Part shown: positions 35,608-45,018 of the stretch, piece after piece
How the letters are laid out: each line of letters opens with the position of its first letter
Numbering within the stretch: the first letter of the stretch is position 1
NCBI GenBank assembly: GCA_018818835.1
Contig: JAHIRD010000070.1
Span: 55,412 to 119,411, forward strand
DNA: 64,000 nucleotides
DNA from: Pseudomonadota bacterium
Lineage (GTDB): Bacteria; Desulfobacterota; Desulfobacteria; Desulfobacterales; Desulfolunaceae
Reading direction: 5' to 3'
Notes under the pieces: model-generated
The model's database searches: none
What the model was told of the DNA's origin: nothing
Seen by the model: only the letters and a program-made list of their open reading frames with translations
Position numbers and translations under genes: made by a program

Positions 35608-37231
35608 AGCCATACCACCTCACGTTACCGTTGACAGGATCAGGATGATTATTGAAAACCTTGGGCTGGGATGGAAAGAAGAGCAGGTTTCAAATCAGTC
35701 AATGGTTTCAGCCTGTGTTTTAAAACTGATCAATCCCAAAAACAATCACGTCATCTTTCAATCATTTGGCAAAGGTAAATCCCATGACTGGGCCAGGGCC
35801 AGTGCCTGGGGTGAGATGATTGAACGCATTCAAAATATGGCGTTTTATATGATTTTGATTTACCCGACCCAACCGGAAATTGATTCTGCCGAGCCGAAAA
35901 AATTCAGATATTTTCCTGATGAAAAGACATTTATTTTGGGGAACGAAAGCAACTCTGATTTTTTCAACTATTTTAGCAGATTGGCTGGGGATGACATCAC
36001 AGGGGAAAATACCGGGAAAGAAATGATCGGTGTCCCTTTCCTGAACCTGTTTGAGAACAAACCCGACTATTTACCCTTTCGCATGGTGCAGGGGGTTGTG
36101 GGCAGCAACGGCATGTGCAGCGGCAACACCAGGGAGGAGGCACTGAACCAGGGCTTATGCGAAATTTTTGAGCGGTATGTTTTAAAGGAATTCTATCTCA
36201 ATCCCTTTTGTCCTCCGGATATTTCTGTTGAATGGTTCAAAGACACGGACATTTATAATCACATGATGTCACTTAAGCTGGATTTGGATTACAACATAAC
36301 CATTAAAGATTGCTCTATGAATAAGGGCTATCCTGTTTTAGGGGTGCTGATAAGAAACAATACGGGGCACTATGCATTCCATCTGGGCGCAGACCCAAGC
36401 CCCATAACGGCTTTGGAGCGGTGCTTTACAGAGATGTTTCAGGGAGGGGCCATTCATTTTCTGCCTTTGCAGGAATTGGAGGCCAATGGACCCTGCGACC
36501 TTGACACCCTGTTCTGGAAAAGACATTTCAGCTTAACGATCAGCGCGTATTCAGGCCATTGGCCGGATAAACTCCTGTCGGACAAACCGGATTATGAGTT
36601 CACCGGTTTCAACCATCCGGTGTCCGTTTCCGACCATGAGGACCTGCAATACCTATTAAAAATCATAAAAAATGGGGATAAACAGATCTTTATCCGAGAC
36701 AACTCCTTTTTAGGCCACCCGGCTTATTATATTTATATTCCGGGTATGAGTGAAATCACCAGCCTGCCCGACAAGTCGTTTTTATCCGCATTCCTCCGGT
36801 TCGATCATGTCCTGCCGGTTTTATGGAATATGGCTGACAGCACAGTGAACAAAAGGGCAGCCCTATTGGATGCGCTGGACATATATATCGGAAAATCACC
36901 CCATAAGGAATTCAGGATAAATGACTATTTCAGGTTTTTTAATTCACATCCATTGACCCGCATTTCGATCACCGAGTTGATGGCTTTATTGGACGTGAGC
37001 TTATTGAACGAGACCTTTGGAGACTATTTCGGGCCTGACGAATGTGAGAAGGACTCCCTGTTGTCTGTGATTGATCAGCAGAACAGAAATTTCAAGTTGC
37101 ACGACCTGTTCAAGGTCATGAACGGACTCCCCAGGTGTTTTCACTGTGAAACATGCCAGGTGTCAGGTGCTTGCAATTACAGTTTTGTGATGGATATCTG
37201 GGAAAAAATGAAACGAATCATGGTGGGATAA
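35576..37231 (+). CDS. YcaO-domain protein (E. coli YcaO-like) with Cys-rich tail
   Basis: 551 residues. The YcaO ATP-binding residues appear in ARASAWGEMIERIQN (about 78-92), SNGMCSGNTREEALNQGLCEIFERY (read in parts, about 178-202) and ALERCFTEMFQG (about 283-294). IYIPGMSEI follows near 383. YcaO enzymes use ATP to activate backbone amides, making azolines, thioamides or amidines. The E. coli protein supports methylthiolation of ribosomal protein S12. Pattern similarity is closest to that E. coli group, but the TPR end is replaced by a short tail with CFHCETC and a further Cys five residues on, a possible metal site. GGGA lies seven bases before the ATG, within the 26-codon ORF. No cyclodehydratase partner, TfuA or RimO gene is nearby. 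Confidence 0.83.
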   Translation: MSSLKRIKPYKAIPPHVTVDRIRMIIENLGLGWKEEQVSNQSMVSACVLKLINPKNNHVIFQSFGKGKSHDWARASAWGEMIERIQNMAFYMILIYPTQPEIDSAEPKKFRYFPDEKTFILGNESNSDFFNYFSRLAGDDITGENTGKEMIGVPFLNLFENKPDYLPFRMVQGVVGSNGMCSGNTREEALNQGLCEIFERYVLKEFYLNPFCPPDISVEWFKDTDIYNHMMSLKLDLDYNITIKDCSMNKGYPVLGVLIRNNTGHYAFHLGADPSPITALERCFTEMFQGGAIHFLPLQELEANGPCDLDTLFWKRHFSLTISAYSGHWPDKLLSDKPDYEFTGFNHPVSVSDHEDLQYLLKIIKNGDKQIFIRDNSFLGHPAYYIYIPGMSEITSLPDKSFLSAFLRFDHVLPVLWNMADSTVNKRAALLDALDIYIGKSPHKEFRINDYFRFFNSHPLTRISITELMALLDVSLLNETFGDYFGPDECEKDSLLSVIDQQNRNFKLHDLFKVMNGLPRCFHCETCQVSGACNYSFVMDIWEKMKRIMVG

Positions 37232-37350
37232 TTGAAATCGAAATCGGGATCGCAATGGAAAAGACGGTGGTCCCTTAATAGGAAAAAGGGCAAAAAAAGT
37301 CTCTGGCGGCCCTGGCCTGGCGCCAAATTCCTCAATGCATGTCCTTATCG

Positions 37351-37398
37351 CTCCCAGGCTCCTGCCTGGGAGTGTATACCGCATGGCTCCAGCCATGC
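37351..37398. repeat. Two adjacent hairpins
   Basis: CTCCCAGGC/GCCTGGGAG (37351-37372) and GCATGGCT/AGCCATGC (37381-37398), eight bases apart. REP-like; the first could also end the YcaO transcript although it lacks a T run. Confidence 0.55.
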
Positions 37399-37439
37399 CG
37401 CTGTTTTTTTTAATACCCAGATAAATTCCGAAATAAAAT

Positions 37440-37502
37440 GGCATAGGTCCTATAAGTCCTATGGGTCTCATGGGACCTATAAGACCCATGGGACTTATGA
37501 AG
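37440..37502. repeat. 9-bp tandem repeat tract
   Basis: Seven or so 9-base units with consensus G[TA]CC[TC]AT[AG][AG], for example GTCCTATAA, GTCCTATGG, GTCTCATGG, GACCTATAA, GACCCATGG and GACTTATGA. Units GTCC.. and GACC.. mean the tract also reads as imperfect inverted repeats. Confidence 0.75.
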
Positions 37503-37546
37503 ATTTTATCGTTTAAGGATATGAATTTCGGGGCAATCGATTGTAG

Positions 37547-37566
37547 GGGCACGGCGTGTCGTGCCC
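37547..37566. repeat. GGGCACG...CGTGCCC hairpin repeat
   Basis: Preceded by GTAGG and enclosing GCGTGT. Resembles the common GTAGGGGCACGGCATGCCGTGC intergenic repeat. Confidence 0.55.
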
Positions 37567-37846
37567 TTGTTTGGAGGGATTAAAAACTGACCCAATAAAA
37601 ACAATTTTACCACGAAACTCATGAAGAGGGTCGCCGAAGGCCAGCTGATTGGATCTGCTCAACAATGAGTCGGTATCCATCCAGAAATGGTAGATCGCGG
37701 TTCAGACCACGAGTCCGTCATAGCCTTGGCGACGACGGAAGGCCGCAAGGTTTTCGAAACCGCAGGCGTAAACTACGCGTACGCCCACGGATTTCGAAAA
37801 CCTGAGAACGCCGGTATGGACCGTGAGATGCCGTTTCTGGGCCCGG

Positions 37847-40147
37847 CTAATCCTCGTCCTTCTCAGCTATGGCAGCCTTATACTCACAGCCCTCTGCGAT
37901 ACATTTGAGAAAGGTGCCTTCCCGTTTGGTTGTTTTTTCCACAAGAAAGGGGGCTCCGCATTGGGGGCAGGCCTGGGGCACGGGTTTATCCCAGCTTGCA
38001 AAGGTGCAGTCCGGGTACTTGCTGCATCCGTAAAAGACCTTGCCACGCTTGGATTGTTTCTCCATGATATCGCCCTGGCAGTCCGTCTCGGGACAGGGCA
38101 CGCCCAGGGCGGCTCCTCCATTGGTATCGGCATGGGCAGACTGGGTGTTTTTACAGTCCGGGTAACCGCTGCAGGCCAGAAATTCTCCGTAACGTCCCTG
38201 CTTGATCAGCATGGGTTTTCCACATTTGCTGCAGACCTTGCCCTCGGCCAGCTCAAAGGAGGGCTCGATGGAGTGGATCATACCTTTTTCATCACGTTCG
38301 TAGTTTCTGGAATAAGTGCATTCCGGATAGGCATTGCAGGCAATGAAGGTCCCGTTTTTTCCGATTTTGATATGAAGCTCACCTTTTTCACAGACCGGGC
38401 AGTGCTGGCCTGTTTGAAGGCCCACGCCTTTGACACTGACCATGTTGTCTTTGGCTTTTTCTACTTCCTGGGCAAAGGGGCTGTAAAAATCAGTGAGCAG
38501 TTTTTGATATTCAATTTCAGATGATTCAACACGGTCCAGGTTGTTTTCCATGCGGGCGGTGAAGGCAATATCAAATACATCCGAAAAATTCGATACCAGA
38601 AGATCATTGACGATAAAACCCAGCTCACTGGGCCTGAAATATTTATTGAGCAACTCCACATAGCCTTTACTCCGGATGGTGGAAAGGATGGAGGCATAGG
38701 TGGATGGGCGCCCGATTCCGTTTTCTTCCAGTTCTTTGACCAGTGATGCCTCGGAAAATCTGGGGGGGGGCAGGGTGAAATGCTGTTTGGGATCAAGTTT
38801 CAGCATGGAGAGAAGCATGCCTTCCTTCAGGTCCGGAAGCACTTGTTTGCCGCTGTCTTCCTCTTTTTCCTTTTCTGTTTCAATGGACATGTACAGTGCC
38901 ATAAAGCCGGGGAAGCGAACGGTGGAGCCACTCAAACTCAAGGTGTAGGCTCCCGCCTTGATGGAGATGGTATTCTGGTCTATCAGGGCTTCCTGCATCT
39001 GGGAGGCCAGAAAACGTTTCCAAATCAGGGTATAGAGGTCCAACTGGGATTTATCCAGATAGGGGGCCAATTTTTCCGGCGTGTTATAGACTGAGGTGGG
39101 TCGGATGGCTTCATGGGCATCCTGGACCTTGTTTTTATTTTTAAAGAATCTGGGGCTTGATATGGTGTATTCTTTGCCGAAATTGGACCCAATGTATTCG
39201 ATGGCTTCTTTGGCAGCATCATCGGCAATACGCGTGGAGTCGGTACGCATATAGGTGATCAGACCCACGGGCTCACCGGGTTCCAGTTCGATGCCTTCAT
39301 ACAGTTGTTGGGCCACAAGCATGGTTTTGCTTGCAGTGAACTTGAGCCTGTTAATGGCTTCCTGCTGGAGTTTACTGGTAATGAACGGGGGCAGGGGGTT
39401 CCGTTTGGTGGTCCGCTTGTTGATTTTTTCCACACGGTATTCCTGGGCTTCAAGCTCCCGTGTGGTGGCCATGGCTGTCTCCTGGTCGCTGATCTTGATT
39501 TTCTTCCCGTCTTTTTTGGTCAGTTTTGCCTGAAACGGCGGAGGGACATCTCCCAGAAGGTCAGCCGTGATGGACCAGTATTCTTCAGGAATAAACGCCT
39601 GGATGATGCGCTCCCGTTCACAGATGATCCGGACCGCCACACTCTGGACTCGGCCTGCGCTCAAACCCCCTTGAATCTTTCGCCAGAGAAGTGGGGACAC
39701 CTGATAGCCCACAAGACGGTCCAGAATTCGTCGTGCCTGCTGGGCGTTGTATTTGTCGATATTCAAGGTCAGGGGGTTGGAAAGGGCCTCGTTGATCCCC
39801 TTCAGGGTGAGTTCATGGAATAGAATCCGGTGAAAGATTCTGCCTTTTTTCTTTAGAATTTCAGCGGTATGGTAGGCAATGGCTTCACCTTCACGGTCAG
39901 GGTCAGGTGCCAGGTAAATTTCGCTGGCATTGGCTGCAGCCGCCTTCAGGGTTTTGATAATATTGGCTTTACCTTTGATATTTTGGTATTTTGCCTTGAA
40001 TCCGTCCTCAATGTCTATGCCGATTTCCTTGGGTGGTAAATCCTGAATGTGTCCGGATGTTGCAGTGATGTTAAATTTATCTCCAACAATTTTTTTCAGG
40101 GTTTTAATCTTGGTTGGGGACTCGACGATAATAAGCGGTTTACTCAC
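37847..40147 (-). CDS. topA: DNA topoisomerase I
   Basis: 766 residues. Toprim domain at the N-terminus (IVESPTKIKTLKKI; APDPDREGEAIAYH with the metal Asp residues). The type IA core has LSAGRVQSVAVRII and the catalytic Tyr in ITYMRTDSTRIADDA (near residue 300). Four C-terminal zinc-ribbon modules follow (about 578-610, 640-670, 688-720 and 730-758), each with two Cys pairs such as CPVC..CNAYPEC and CSKC..CSGYPDC. It relaxes negative supercoils. Its start overlaps the dprA stop by four bases (ATGA), so the two are coupled. Confidence 0.97.
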   Translation of the reverse strand: MSKPLIIVESPTKIKTLKKIVGDKFNITATSGHIQDLPPKEIGIDIEDGFKAKYQNIKGKANIIKTLKAAAANASEIYLAPDPDREGEAIAYHTAEILKKKGRIFHRILFHELTLKGINEALSNPLTLNIDKYNAQQARRILDRLVGYQVSPLLWRKIQGGLSAGRVQSVAVRIICERERIIQAFIPEEYWSITADLLGDVPPPFQAKLTKKDGKKIKISDQETAMATTRELEAQEYRVEKINKRTTKRNPLPPFITSKLQQEAINRLKFTASKTMLVAQQLYEGIELEPGEPVGLITYMRTDSTRIADDAAKEAIEYIGSNFGKEYTISSPRFFKNKNKVQDAHEAIRPTSVYNTPEKLAPYLDKSQLDLYTLIWKRFLASQMQEALIDQNTISIKAGAYTLSLSGSTVRFPGFMALYMSIETEKEKEEDSGKQVLPDLKEGMLLSMLKLDPKQHFTLPPPRFSEASLVKELEENGIGRPSTYASILSTIRSKGYVELLNKYFRPSELGFIVNDLLVSNFSDVFDIAFTARMENNLDRVESSEIEYQKLLTDFYSPFAQEVEKAKDNMVSVKGVGLQTGQHCPVCEKGELHIKIGKNGTFIACNAYPECTYSRNYERDEKGMIHSIEPSFELAEGKVCSKCGKPMLIKQGRYGEFLACSGYPDCKNTQSAHADTNGGAALGVPCPETDCQGDIMEKQSKRGKVFYGCSKYPDCTFASWDKPVPQACPQCGAPFLVEKTTKREGTFLKCIAEGCEYKAAIAEKDED

Positions 40148-41268
40148 AATACATCCTCATTGAGCGAAAACAGTTTTCCAGGGGATTGATTAACAATTCC
40201 AAGGAGTTCAAGTTTTAATAAAATGCCAGAAAGCAGACCCGGTTCCATGGATACCTTTCCATGGATATCATCAATATGAACCGGATAAGAATCAAGCACC
40301 TTTAATACAGACAAATCGCTAAAATCAAGATTAAATTTATTTTTTAAATGTTCAGTCCCTCCAGGGGAACGGATAGGACTCCCATTCGGGGCCGTGTCCA
40401 TCTCAGCGAAAAGAGGTATCTCTTCTATAATATCCTGGATTGATTCCACCAGTTTGGCTCCTTGTTTGAGCAGGCTGTGGGTCCCGGAACTTTTAAAGGA
40501 CCGGATGCTTCCGGGTACGGCAAAAACCTCCCGGTTCTGTTCGGCAGCCAAGCGGGCCGTTATCAGAGAACCGCTTTTTTGGGCGGCTTCCACCACAAGG
40601 GTCCCCAGGGACATCCCGCTGATAATCCGGTTCCGCATGGGAAAGTTCCGGGCTTCGGGCGGTTCAAAAAAAGGAAATTCCGAAATAAGCGCTCCGGAGT
40701 CTGCGATTTTTTGGGCCAGCCGTTTGTTTTCAGGGGGGTAAATCCCGGAAAGTCCGTTTCCAAGGATGGCCACCGTGGGATTGTTTGTCCCAAGAACACC
40801 TGAGTGGGCTGCCGTATCGATTCCCCTGGCCAGGCCGCTAACCACCAGAAAGCCGCACTGGGCAAGATCTGCGGATAAACGTCGGGCATTGGCCAGGCCA
40901 TAATCACTGGCTCCCCGTGAACCCACAACCGCAATGGCAGGCCTATCAGGAATTCTGCCCCGGACGAACAGAAACGGAGGGGGATCAGGGATTTGAAGGA
41001 GCAAACAGGGGTATTCCCGGTCTGTCATCAAAATGATTCGGCATCCGTCAGCAAGGGCCGATTCCATATCCTTGACAAGGGGATCAGGGACTCTGTGCGT
41101 AAGAATGGACTGGGCAATCCGGTGGGATATACCCGGTACAGTCTCAAGCTCTTCCAAAGGGGCTTTAAAAACCGTCTTGGGGTTTTTGAACCGATCAATC
41201 AGCCGCTTGAAGAGCAGGTTGCCGATTCCAGGAACACTTTTTAGTGATAACCATGACAGATATTCCAT
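40144..41268 (-). CDS. dprA: DNA-processing protein DprA (Smf)
   Basis: 374 residues. An N-terminal helix-hairpin-helix/SAM-like part (LKSVPGIGNLLFKRLI) is followed by the DprA Rossmann domain with AVVGSRGASDYGLA, VSGLARGIDTAAHSG, ILGNGLSGIYPPENK, SEFPF, FPMRNRIISGMS and VFAVPGSI. A winged-helix end runs from about 310 to 374. DprA loads RecA on incoming single-stranded DNA in transformation; many non-competent bacteria keep it. The dprA-topA pair is a very common bacterial arrangement. Confidence 0.96.
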   Translation of the reverse strand: MEYLSWLSLKSVPGIGNLLFKRLIDRFKNPKTVFKAPLEELETVPGISHRIAQSILTHRVPDPLVKDMESALADGCRIILMTDREYPCLLLQIPDPPPFLFVRGRIPDRPAIAVVGSRGASDYGLANARRLSADLAQCGFLVVSGLARGIDTAAHSGVLGTNNPTVAILGNGLSGIYPPENKRLAQKIADSGALISEFPFFEPPEARNFPMRNRIISGMSLGTLVVEAAQKSGSLITARLAAEQNREVFAVPGSIRSFKSSGTHSLLKQGAKLVESIQDIIEEIPLFAEMDTAPNGSPIRSPGGTEHLKNKFNLDFSDLSVLKVLDSYPVHIDDIHGKVSMEPGLLSGILLKLELLGIVNQSPGKLFSLNEDVL

Positions 41269-41374
41269 AGGGACTAATCAGGCACATAGTTGAAAAGATG
41301 GCCACGGGGCATGTCTGAAACATCAGGCCGGCCGGGGTATGTCCATCATCTTTAACGCCATGTAATCAGGCATG

Positions 41375-42175
41375 TTATTCAATCCGGGTGAGCATGGCCT
41401 CGGCCTTGTTCCCGGGAACGGTAAACGGATAATCCACCACCACTTTTTTCAGGTATTTCACGGCATTTTCCTTGTCATTCAGGGAATGATAGGAATAACC
41501 GATTTTTAGCAGGGCATCGGGTACCTTTCCCCCGTCCGGATAGGTTTCAATGAGCCGGGTAAAGGTTCGTATGGCTTCGGTGAAATCGTTCTGGGTGTAA
41601 TGGATTTCTCCGGTCCAGTAAACGGCGTTGTCAGCAAGGTTGTGGTCGGGGTACTGGGATACCACGCTTTTAAACAAGGAAATGGCTCGGGTATAGTCTT
41701 TGCTTTTCAAGGCTGCGAAACCTTGATTGTAGAGGCTCTCCGCAGAGGTCTGTTTCTGGGATTCACCCAGGTTCTCTTCTTCAATGGAGCCTTGCTTTTC
41801 AACCGGTGTGTCAGGAGAAAGAAGAATCCGGTCCTTCTTTTTATCGGTTTTGTCCAAAGAAGCCTGACTATCTCTGGACGGGTAATCTGCGGCTGACAAG
41901 GATGATTCCCTGATAAAGCCTGATTTCCTGAGATTCTTTTCAAGGTCGGCAATGGTTCGTTCATGATTGTCCACCATGAACTGGACCACTGAAACACGGT
42001 GATAAATTTCCTCGATCTTCTGGTTTGCTTCTTCAAGCTCTGTGGAAAGCTGGGTAATGGCCTGGCTCTGATCCGGTCTGACGGACTGACATCCTCCCGC
42101 AAGGAAGACACACAAAACCATGGATAAAAGAGTCGCAGGCGTCATTATTGAAGAAAAAGTCCTGGGTCGTGTCAT
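41375..42175 (-). CDS. cpoB: Cell division coordinator CpoB (YbgF), Tol-Pal associated
   Basis: About 266 residues. A signal segment ends in LAGGCQ, probably a lipobox. A short trimerising coiled coil follows (about 35-85, ITQLSTELEEANQKIEEI), then a Ser/Lys-rich linker and three TPR units (about 150-265: SLYNQGFAALKSKDYTRAI, DNAVYWTGEIHYTQNDFTEAI, PDALLKIGYSYHSLNDKENA). The CpoB family links Tol-Pal to peptidoglycan synthesis at the septum. ATG at 42175 is chosen because GGAGG lies nine bases upstream; the ATG at 42199 has none. No tol or pal gene is in the window. Confidence 0.88.
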   Translation of the reverse strand: MTRPRTFSSIMTPATLLSMVLCVFLAGGCQSVRPDQSQAITQLSTELEEANQKIEEIYHRVSVVQFMVDNHERTIADLEKNLRKSGFIRESSLSAADYPSRDSQASLDKTDKKKDRILLSPDTPVEKQGSIEEENLGESQKQTSAESLYNQGFAALKSKDYTRAISLFKSVVSQYPDHNLADNAVYWTGEIHYTQNDFTEAIRTFTRLIETYPDGGKVPDALLKIGYSYHSLNDKENAVKYLKKVVVDYPFTVPGNKAEAMLTRIE

Positions 42176-42239
42176 GCAGGTTTTCCTCCGGTCGTGCATG
42201 GGTATATCCTATGGTACGTCCAAACCCATGCATGAACAA

Positions 42240-43298
42240 TCATTTATTTTTATTTTCCCATGCAAGCAGAATGGGGCTTGCGACAAAAATGGATGAATAG
42301 GTCCCCACGGCAATGCCGATCAGCATGGCAAAGGCAAAATTGTGGATGACCCCGCCTCCGAACAGATAGAGAGCCAGAACAACCAACAGGGTTGTCAGGG
42401 ATGTGAGGATGGTCCGGCTCAGGGTTTCGTTGATGCTTTTGTTGATCACTGTTTCAAGGTTAGCCCGAGTGCTTTTTGTCGTGTTTTCCCGGATTCGGTC
42501 GTACACGATAATGGTGTCGTTGAGCGAGTAGCCGATGATGGTCAGAAGAGCCGCGATGATGGGCAGGGTGAACTCAATGTTCATCAGGGAAAAGATACCC
42601 ACCGTGATGGTGACGTCATGGACCAGGGCCACAATGGCTCCCAGGGCAAATTTGAGCTCAAGATACCAGCAGAAAGCAATGCTCACTACCAGGGCAAACA
42701 GAATGAGAAAGGGCATCCCCGCACTGACGTTCATAAAGGAAAGCTTGTCGATCTGGGTGATGAAATAAACGGGAAGGCCTATGGCCGCAGCCATCAAACC
42801 GCTCATCATCCACTTCAGCTCAAACCGTCCGGAAATATAGATGGCAATGAGAAGCAGGGCAAAAAACATGGCAAGAAGTGCTTTTTTCCGGAGATCCTGA
42901 CTGATCTGGGGCCCCACCATGTCCAGGCTGACGTCGATGACGGCAACTCCTGTGATTTTGGCAAGCCTGTCTTTCAGGGAATCGGTGAAATTCGAGTCAG
43001 CCATAAAAGAAAGGGGGGTTCTGATCTGGAATTCATGATCCGTGTCGGTTCCGAACCTCTGGACCGATGATTTTTCAATGCCGGTTTCAGCCAGTCCCTT
43101 TTTGATATCCTCGATGTTGACGCTGTTCTGGAATTTGATCTGGATGGATGTTCCACCTTCGAAATCAACACCGTACCGCGGACCCTTATGGATGATCAAT
43201 GATGCGATGCTGATAAGGACAAGGCTGATGGACAGGATATAAGCCACGGTGCGAAAGCCGATGAAATTAATGTTCATGTCAGATTTGATAAACTGCAT
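42240..43298 (-). CDS. secF: Protein translocase subunit SecF
   Basis: 352 residues with six transmembrane helices and a large periplasmic loop after the first. Family motifs: VDFEGGTSIQIKF at the start of the P1 domain, and the C-terminal GYSLNDTIIVYDRIRENTTK with the conserved Asp/Asn/Asp and Arg. SecF pairs with SecD to pull exported proteins across the inner membrane using proton or sodium flow. AAAGGA lies eight bases before the ATG; secD ends 27 bases upstream. Confidence 0.96.
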   Translation of the reverse strand: MQFIKSDMNINFIGFRTVAYILSISLVLISIASLIIHKGPRYGVDFEGGTSIQIKFQNSVNIEDIKKGLAETGIEKSSVQRFGTDTDHEFQIRTPLSFMADSNFTDSLKDRLAKITGVAVIDVSLDMVGPQISQDLRKKALLAMFFALLLIAIYISGRFELKWMMSGLMAAAIGLPVYFITQIDKLSFMNVSAGMPFLILFALVVSIAFCWYLELKFALGAIVALVHDVTITVGIFSLMNIEFTLPIIAALLTIIGYSLNDTIIVYDRIRENTTKSTRANLETVINKSINETLSRTILTSLTTLLVVLALYLFGGGVIHNFAFAMLIGIAVGTYSSIFVASPILLAWENKNK

Positions 43299-43325
43299 AA
43301 AAAGATTCCTTTATCCTACGAGAGC

Positions 43326-44933
43326 TTAAATGCTGAGTTTTTTGATATCAAATTTTGAAATCATAAAATCGAAAAACATCCGGGATACGATCAGGGATGT
43401 AAAAAGACTGGCCACAATACCCAGGCTGAGGGTGACGGCAAAGCCTTTGACCGGACCGGTTCCGAACTGGAAGAGAACCAGAGCCGCGATCAGGGTGGTC
43501 ACATTGGCGTCCAGAATGGTCAGGGTGGCCTTTTCAAACCCGGCTGCAATGGACGCTGCGGGGCTTTGCCCCAGCCTGCTCTCTTCCCGGATACGTTCAA
43601 ATATAAGCACGTTGGCATCCACCGCCATACCGATGGTCAGAATAAATCCAGCAATACCCGGCAGGGTGAGGGTTGCCTGGACCATGGCAAGGCCTGCGGC
43701 CATGAGAAGGATATTCAGAACAAGGGCGACGTCTGCAATCAGGCCGGCTCCGTTATAATAAATAATCATGAAAATAATCACGATGCCGCCGCCGATGGCC
43801 ATGGACATCAGACCTTTTTTAATGGAATCCATACCCAGGGTGGGGCCCACGGTTCGTTCTTCAAGAATTTTAACCGGAGCCGGAAGGGCGCCTGCCCTCA
43901 AGGCAATGGAAAGAACCTTGCCTTCTTCAGGACTGAAATTCCCGGTAATCCGTGCGTGTCCGCCAGCAATTTTGTCCTGAATGACAGGGGCTGAATAGAC
44001 CGTGTTGTCTAAGACAATGGCCAAACGTCTGTGGATATTTTTTCCCGTAATGTCGGCAAATTTTTTAGCGCCTTTTCTGTCAAAATCGATGGACACAAAG
44101 TATTTGTTTTCCATGGAGTCAAAGGAAAGCCTGGCATCGGTGAGAAATGCCCCGGTCAGAAGGACTTCTTTGCTGATCAGATAGGGCTCGTTTTTGGTGG
44201 CCACGCCCGTGGTGGCGTTCTTTTTCATGTCATAAAGAACGACTGTTCCCGGGGGTGGGTTGGAGCGAATGGCTTGCTGGACATTATGGTCGTCATCCAC
44301 AAGTCTGAATTCAAGCACGGCTGTTTTACCGATGAGTTCTTTGGCATTTTTCGTGTCTTTGATGCCAGGAAGCTGAATCAGGATTCTGTTGTCCCCTTGT
44401 TTGCGGATGTCCGGTTCACTGACCCCGAATTCATCAATACGGTTCCGGATGGTTTCAAGGGCCTGGTCTGATGCGGATTTTTTGATTCTTTCAACTTCAT
44501 CGGGAATCATGGACAGAATGTAGTCCGTGGTGCCAGCCAGATCTTTTTGTGACGTGATCTCAACATCCTGGAAATCGGCCTTAAGGATTGTGCTCACCAT
44601 GTCTTGGGACTCGGGGGTGGGGATGGACACAAGAATATCCGAACTGTTTTCTATCCGTTTGACCATTTTGGGGATGATCTGTTTACCCCTCAGGGCCTTT
44701 TTAAGATCAAAAAGCTTGGCATCCATGGCGTTTTCCACGGCCTTTTCGGTCTGGACTTCAAGGACAAGATGCATGCCACCCTGGAGGTCAAGCCCCAGAT
44801 TGATCTTTTTATTGGGCCATAGTTCAGGCTCACGGGTTCCTTTAGAATACATTACAAGGGTTGGGAGAATGTAAATGACGGCAACCGTCATGACCAGAAG
44901 AACACCAAAAAGTTTCCAGGAAAACGCTTTCAA
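43326..44933 (-). CDS. secD: Protein translocase subunit SecD
   Basis: 535 residues from a TTG start that has AAAGGA eight bases upstream. Helix 1 (about 8-28), then LGLDLQGGMHLVLEV opening the periplasmic P1 domain, the head domain (ISKEVLLTGAFLTDA, ITGNFSPEEG), and five C-terminal helices with GMAVDANVLIFERIREE, the proton-relay Asp region. Partner of SecF and YajC encoded on either side. Confidence 0.96.
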   Translation of the reverse strand: MKAFSWKLFGVLLVMTVAVIYILPTLVMYSKGTREPELWPNKKINLGLDLQGGMHLVLEVQTEKAVENAMDAKLFDLKKALRGKQIIPKMVKRIENSSDILVSIPTPESQDMVSTILKADFQDVEITSQKDLAGTTDYILSMIPDEVERIKKSASDQALETIRNRIDEFGVSEPDIRKQGDNRILIQLPGIKDTKNAKELIGKTAVLEFRLVDDDHNVQQAIRSNPPPGTVVLYDMKKNATTGVATKNEPYLISKEVLLTGAFLTDARLSFDSMENKYFVSIDFDRKGAKKFADITGKNIHRRLAIVLDNTVYSAPVIQDKIAGGHARITGNFSPEEGKVLSIALRAGALPAPVKILEERTVGPTLGMDSIKKGLMSMAIGGGIVIIFMIIYYNGAGLIADVALVLNILLMAAGLAMVQATLTLPGIAGFILTIGMAVDANVLIFERIREESRLGQSPAASIAAGFEKATLTILDANVTTLIAALVLFQFGTGPVKGFAVTLSLGIVASLFTSLIVSRMFFDFMISKFDIKKLSI

Positions 44934-45018
44934 TGCTTAAATCCTTTCTTAATTGATGATTAACTCTGCAGATGAAGAATAACACCTGCGCCAAACCAAG
45001 CACGCAGGATGAATTGTT

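Larger units (their letters stand above)
37232..37846. other. Repeat-rich spacer between the YcaO gene and topA
   Basis: 615 bases with no credible gene. Contents: two hairpins at 37351-37398, the 9-bp-period tract at 37440-37502, a GGGCACG/CGTGCCC hairpin at 37547-37566, and a family C-like piece near 37606-37650. ORFs on both strands here run through repeats and are rejected. Confidence 0.65.

Noticed and set aside
37440..37502. CRISPR array
   Set aside because: Units are 9 bases long, directly adjacent and lack unique spacers; no cas gene is present.
37163..37552. Small ORFs on both strands after the YcaO gene
   Set aside because: Their repetitive Tyr-Lys-Ser/Gly-Pro-Met patterns come from the 9-base repeat tract.
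42342..43070. 242-codon open frame opposite secF
   Set aside because: Antisense to SecF; hydrophilic shadow of membrane helices.
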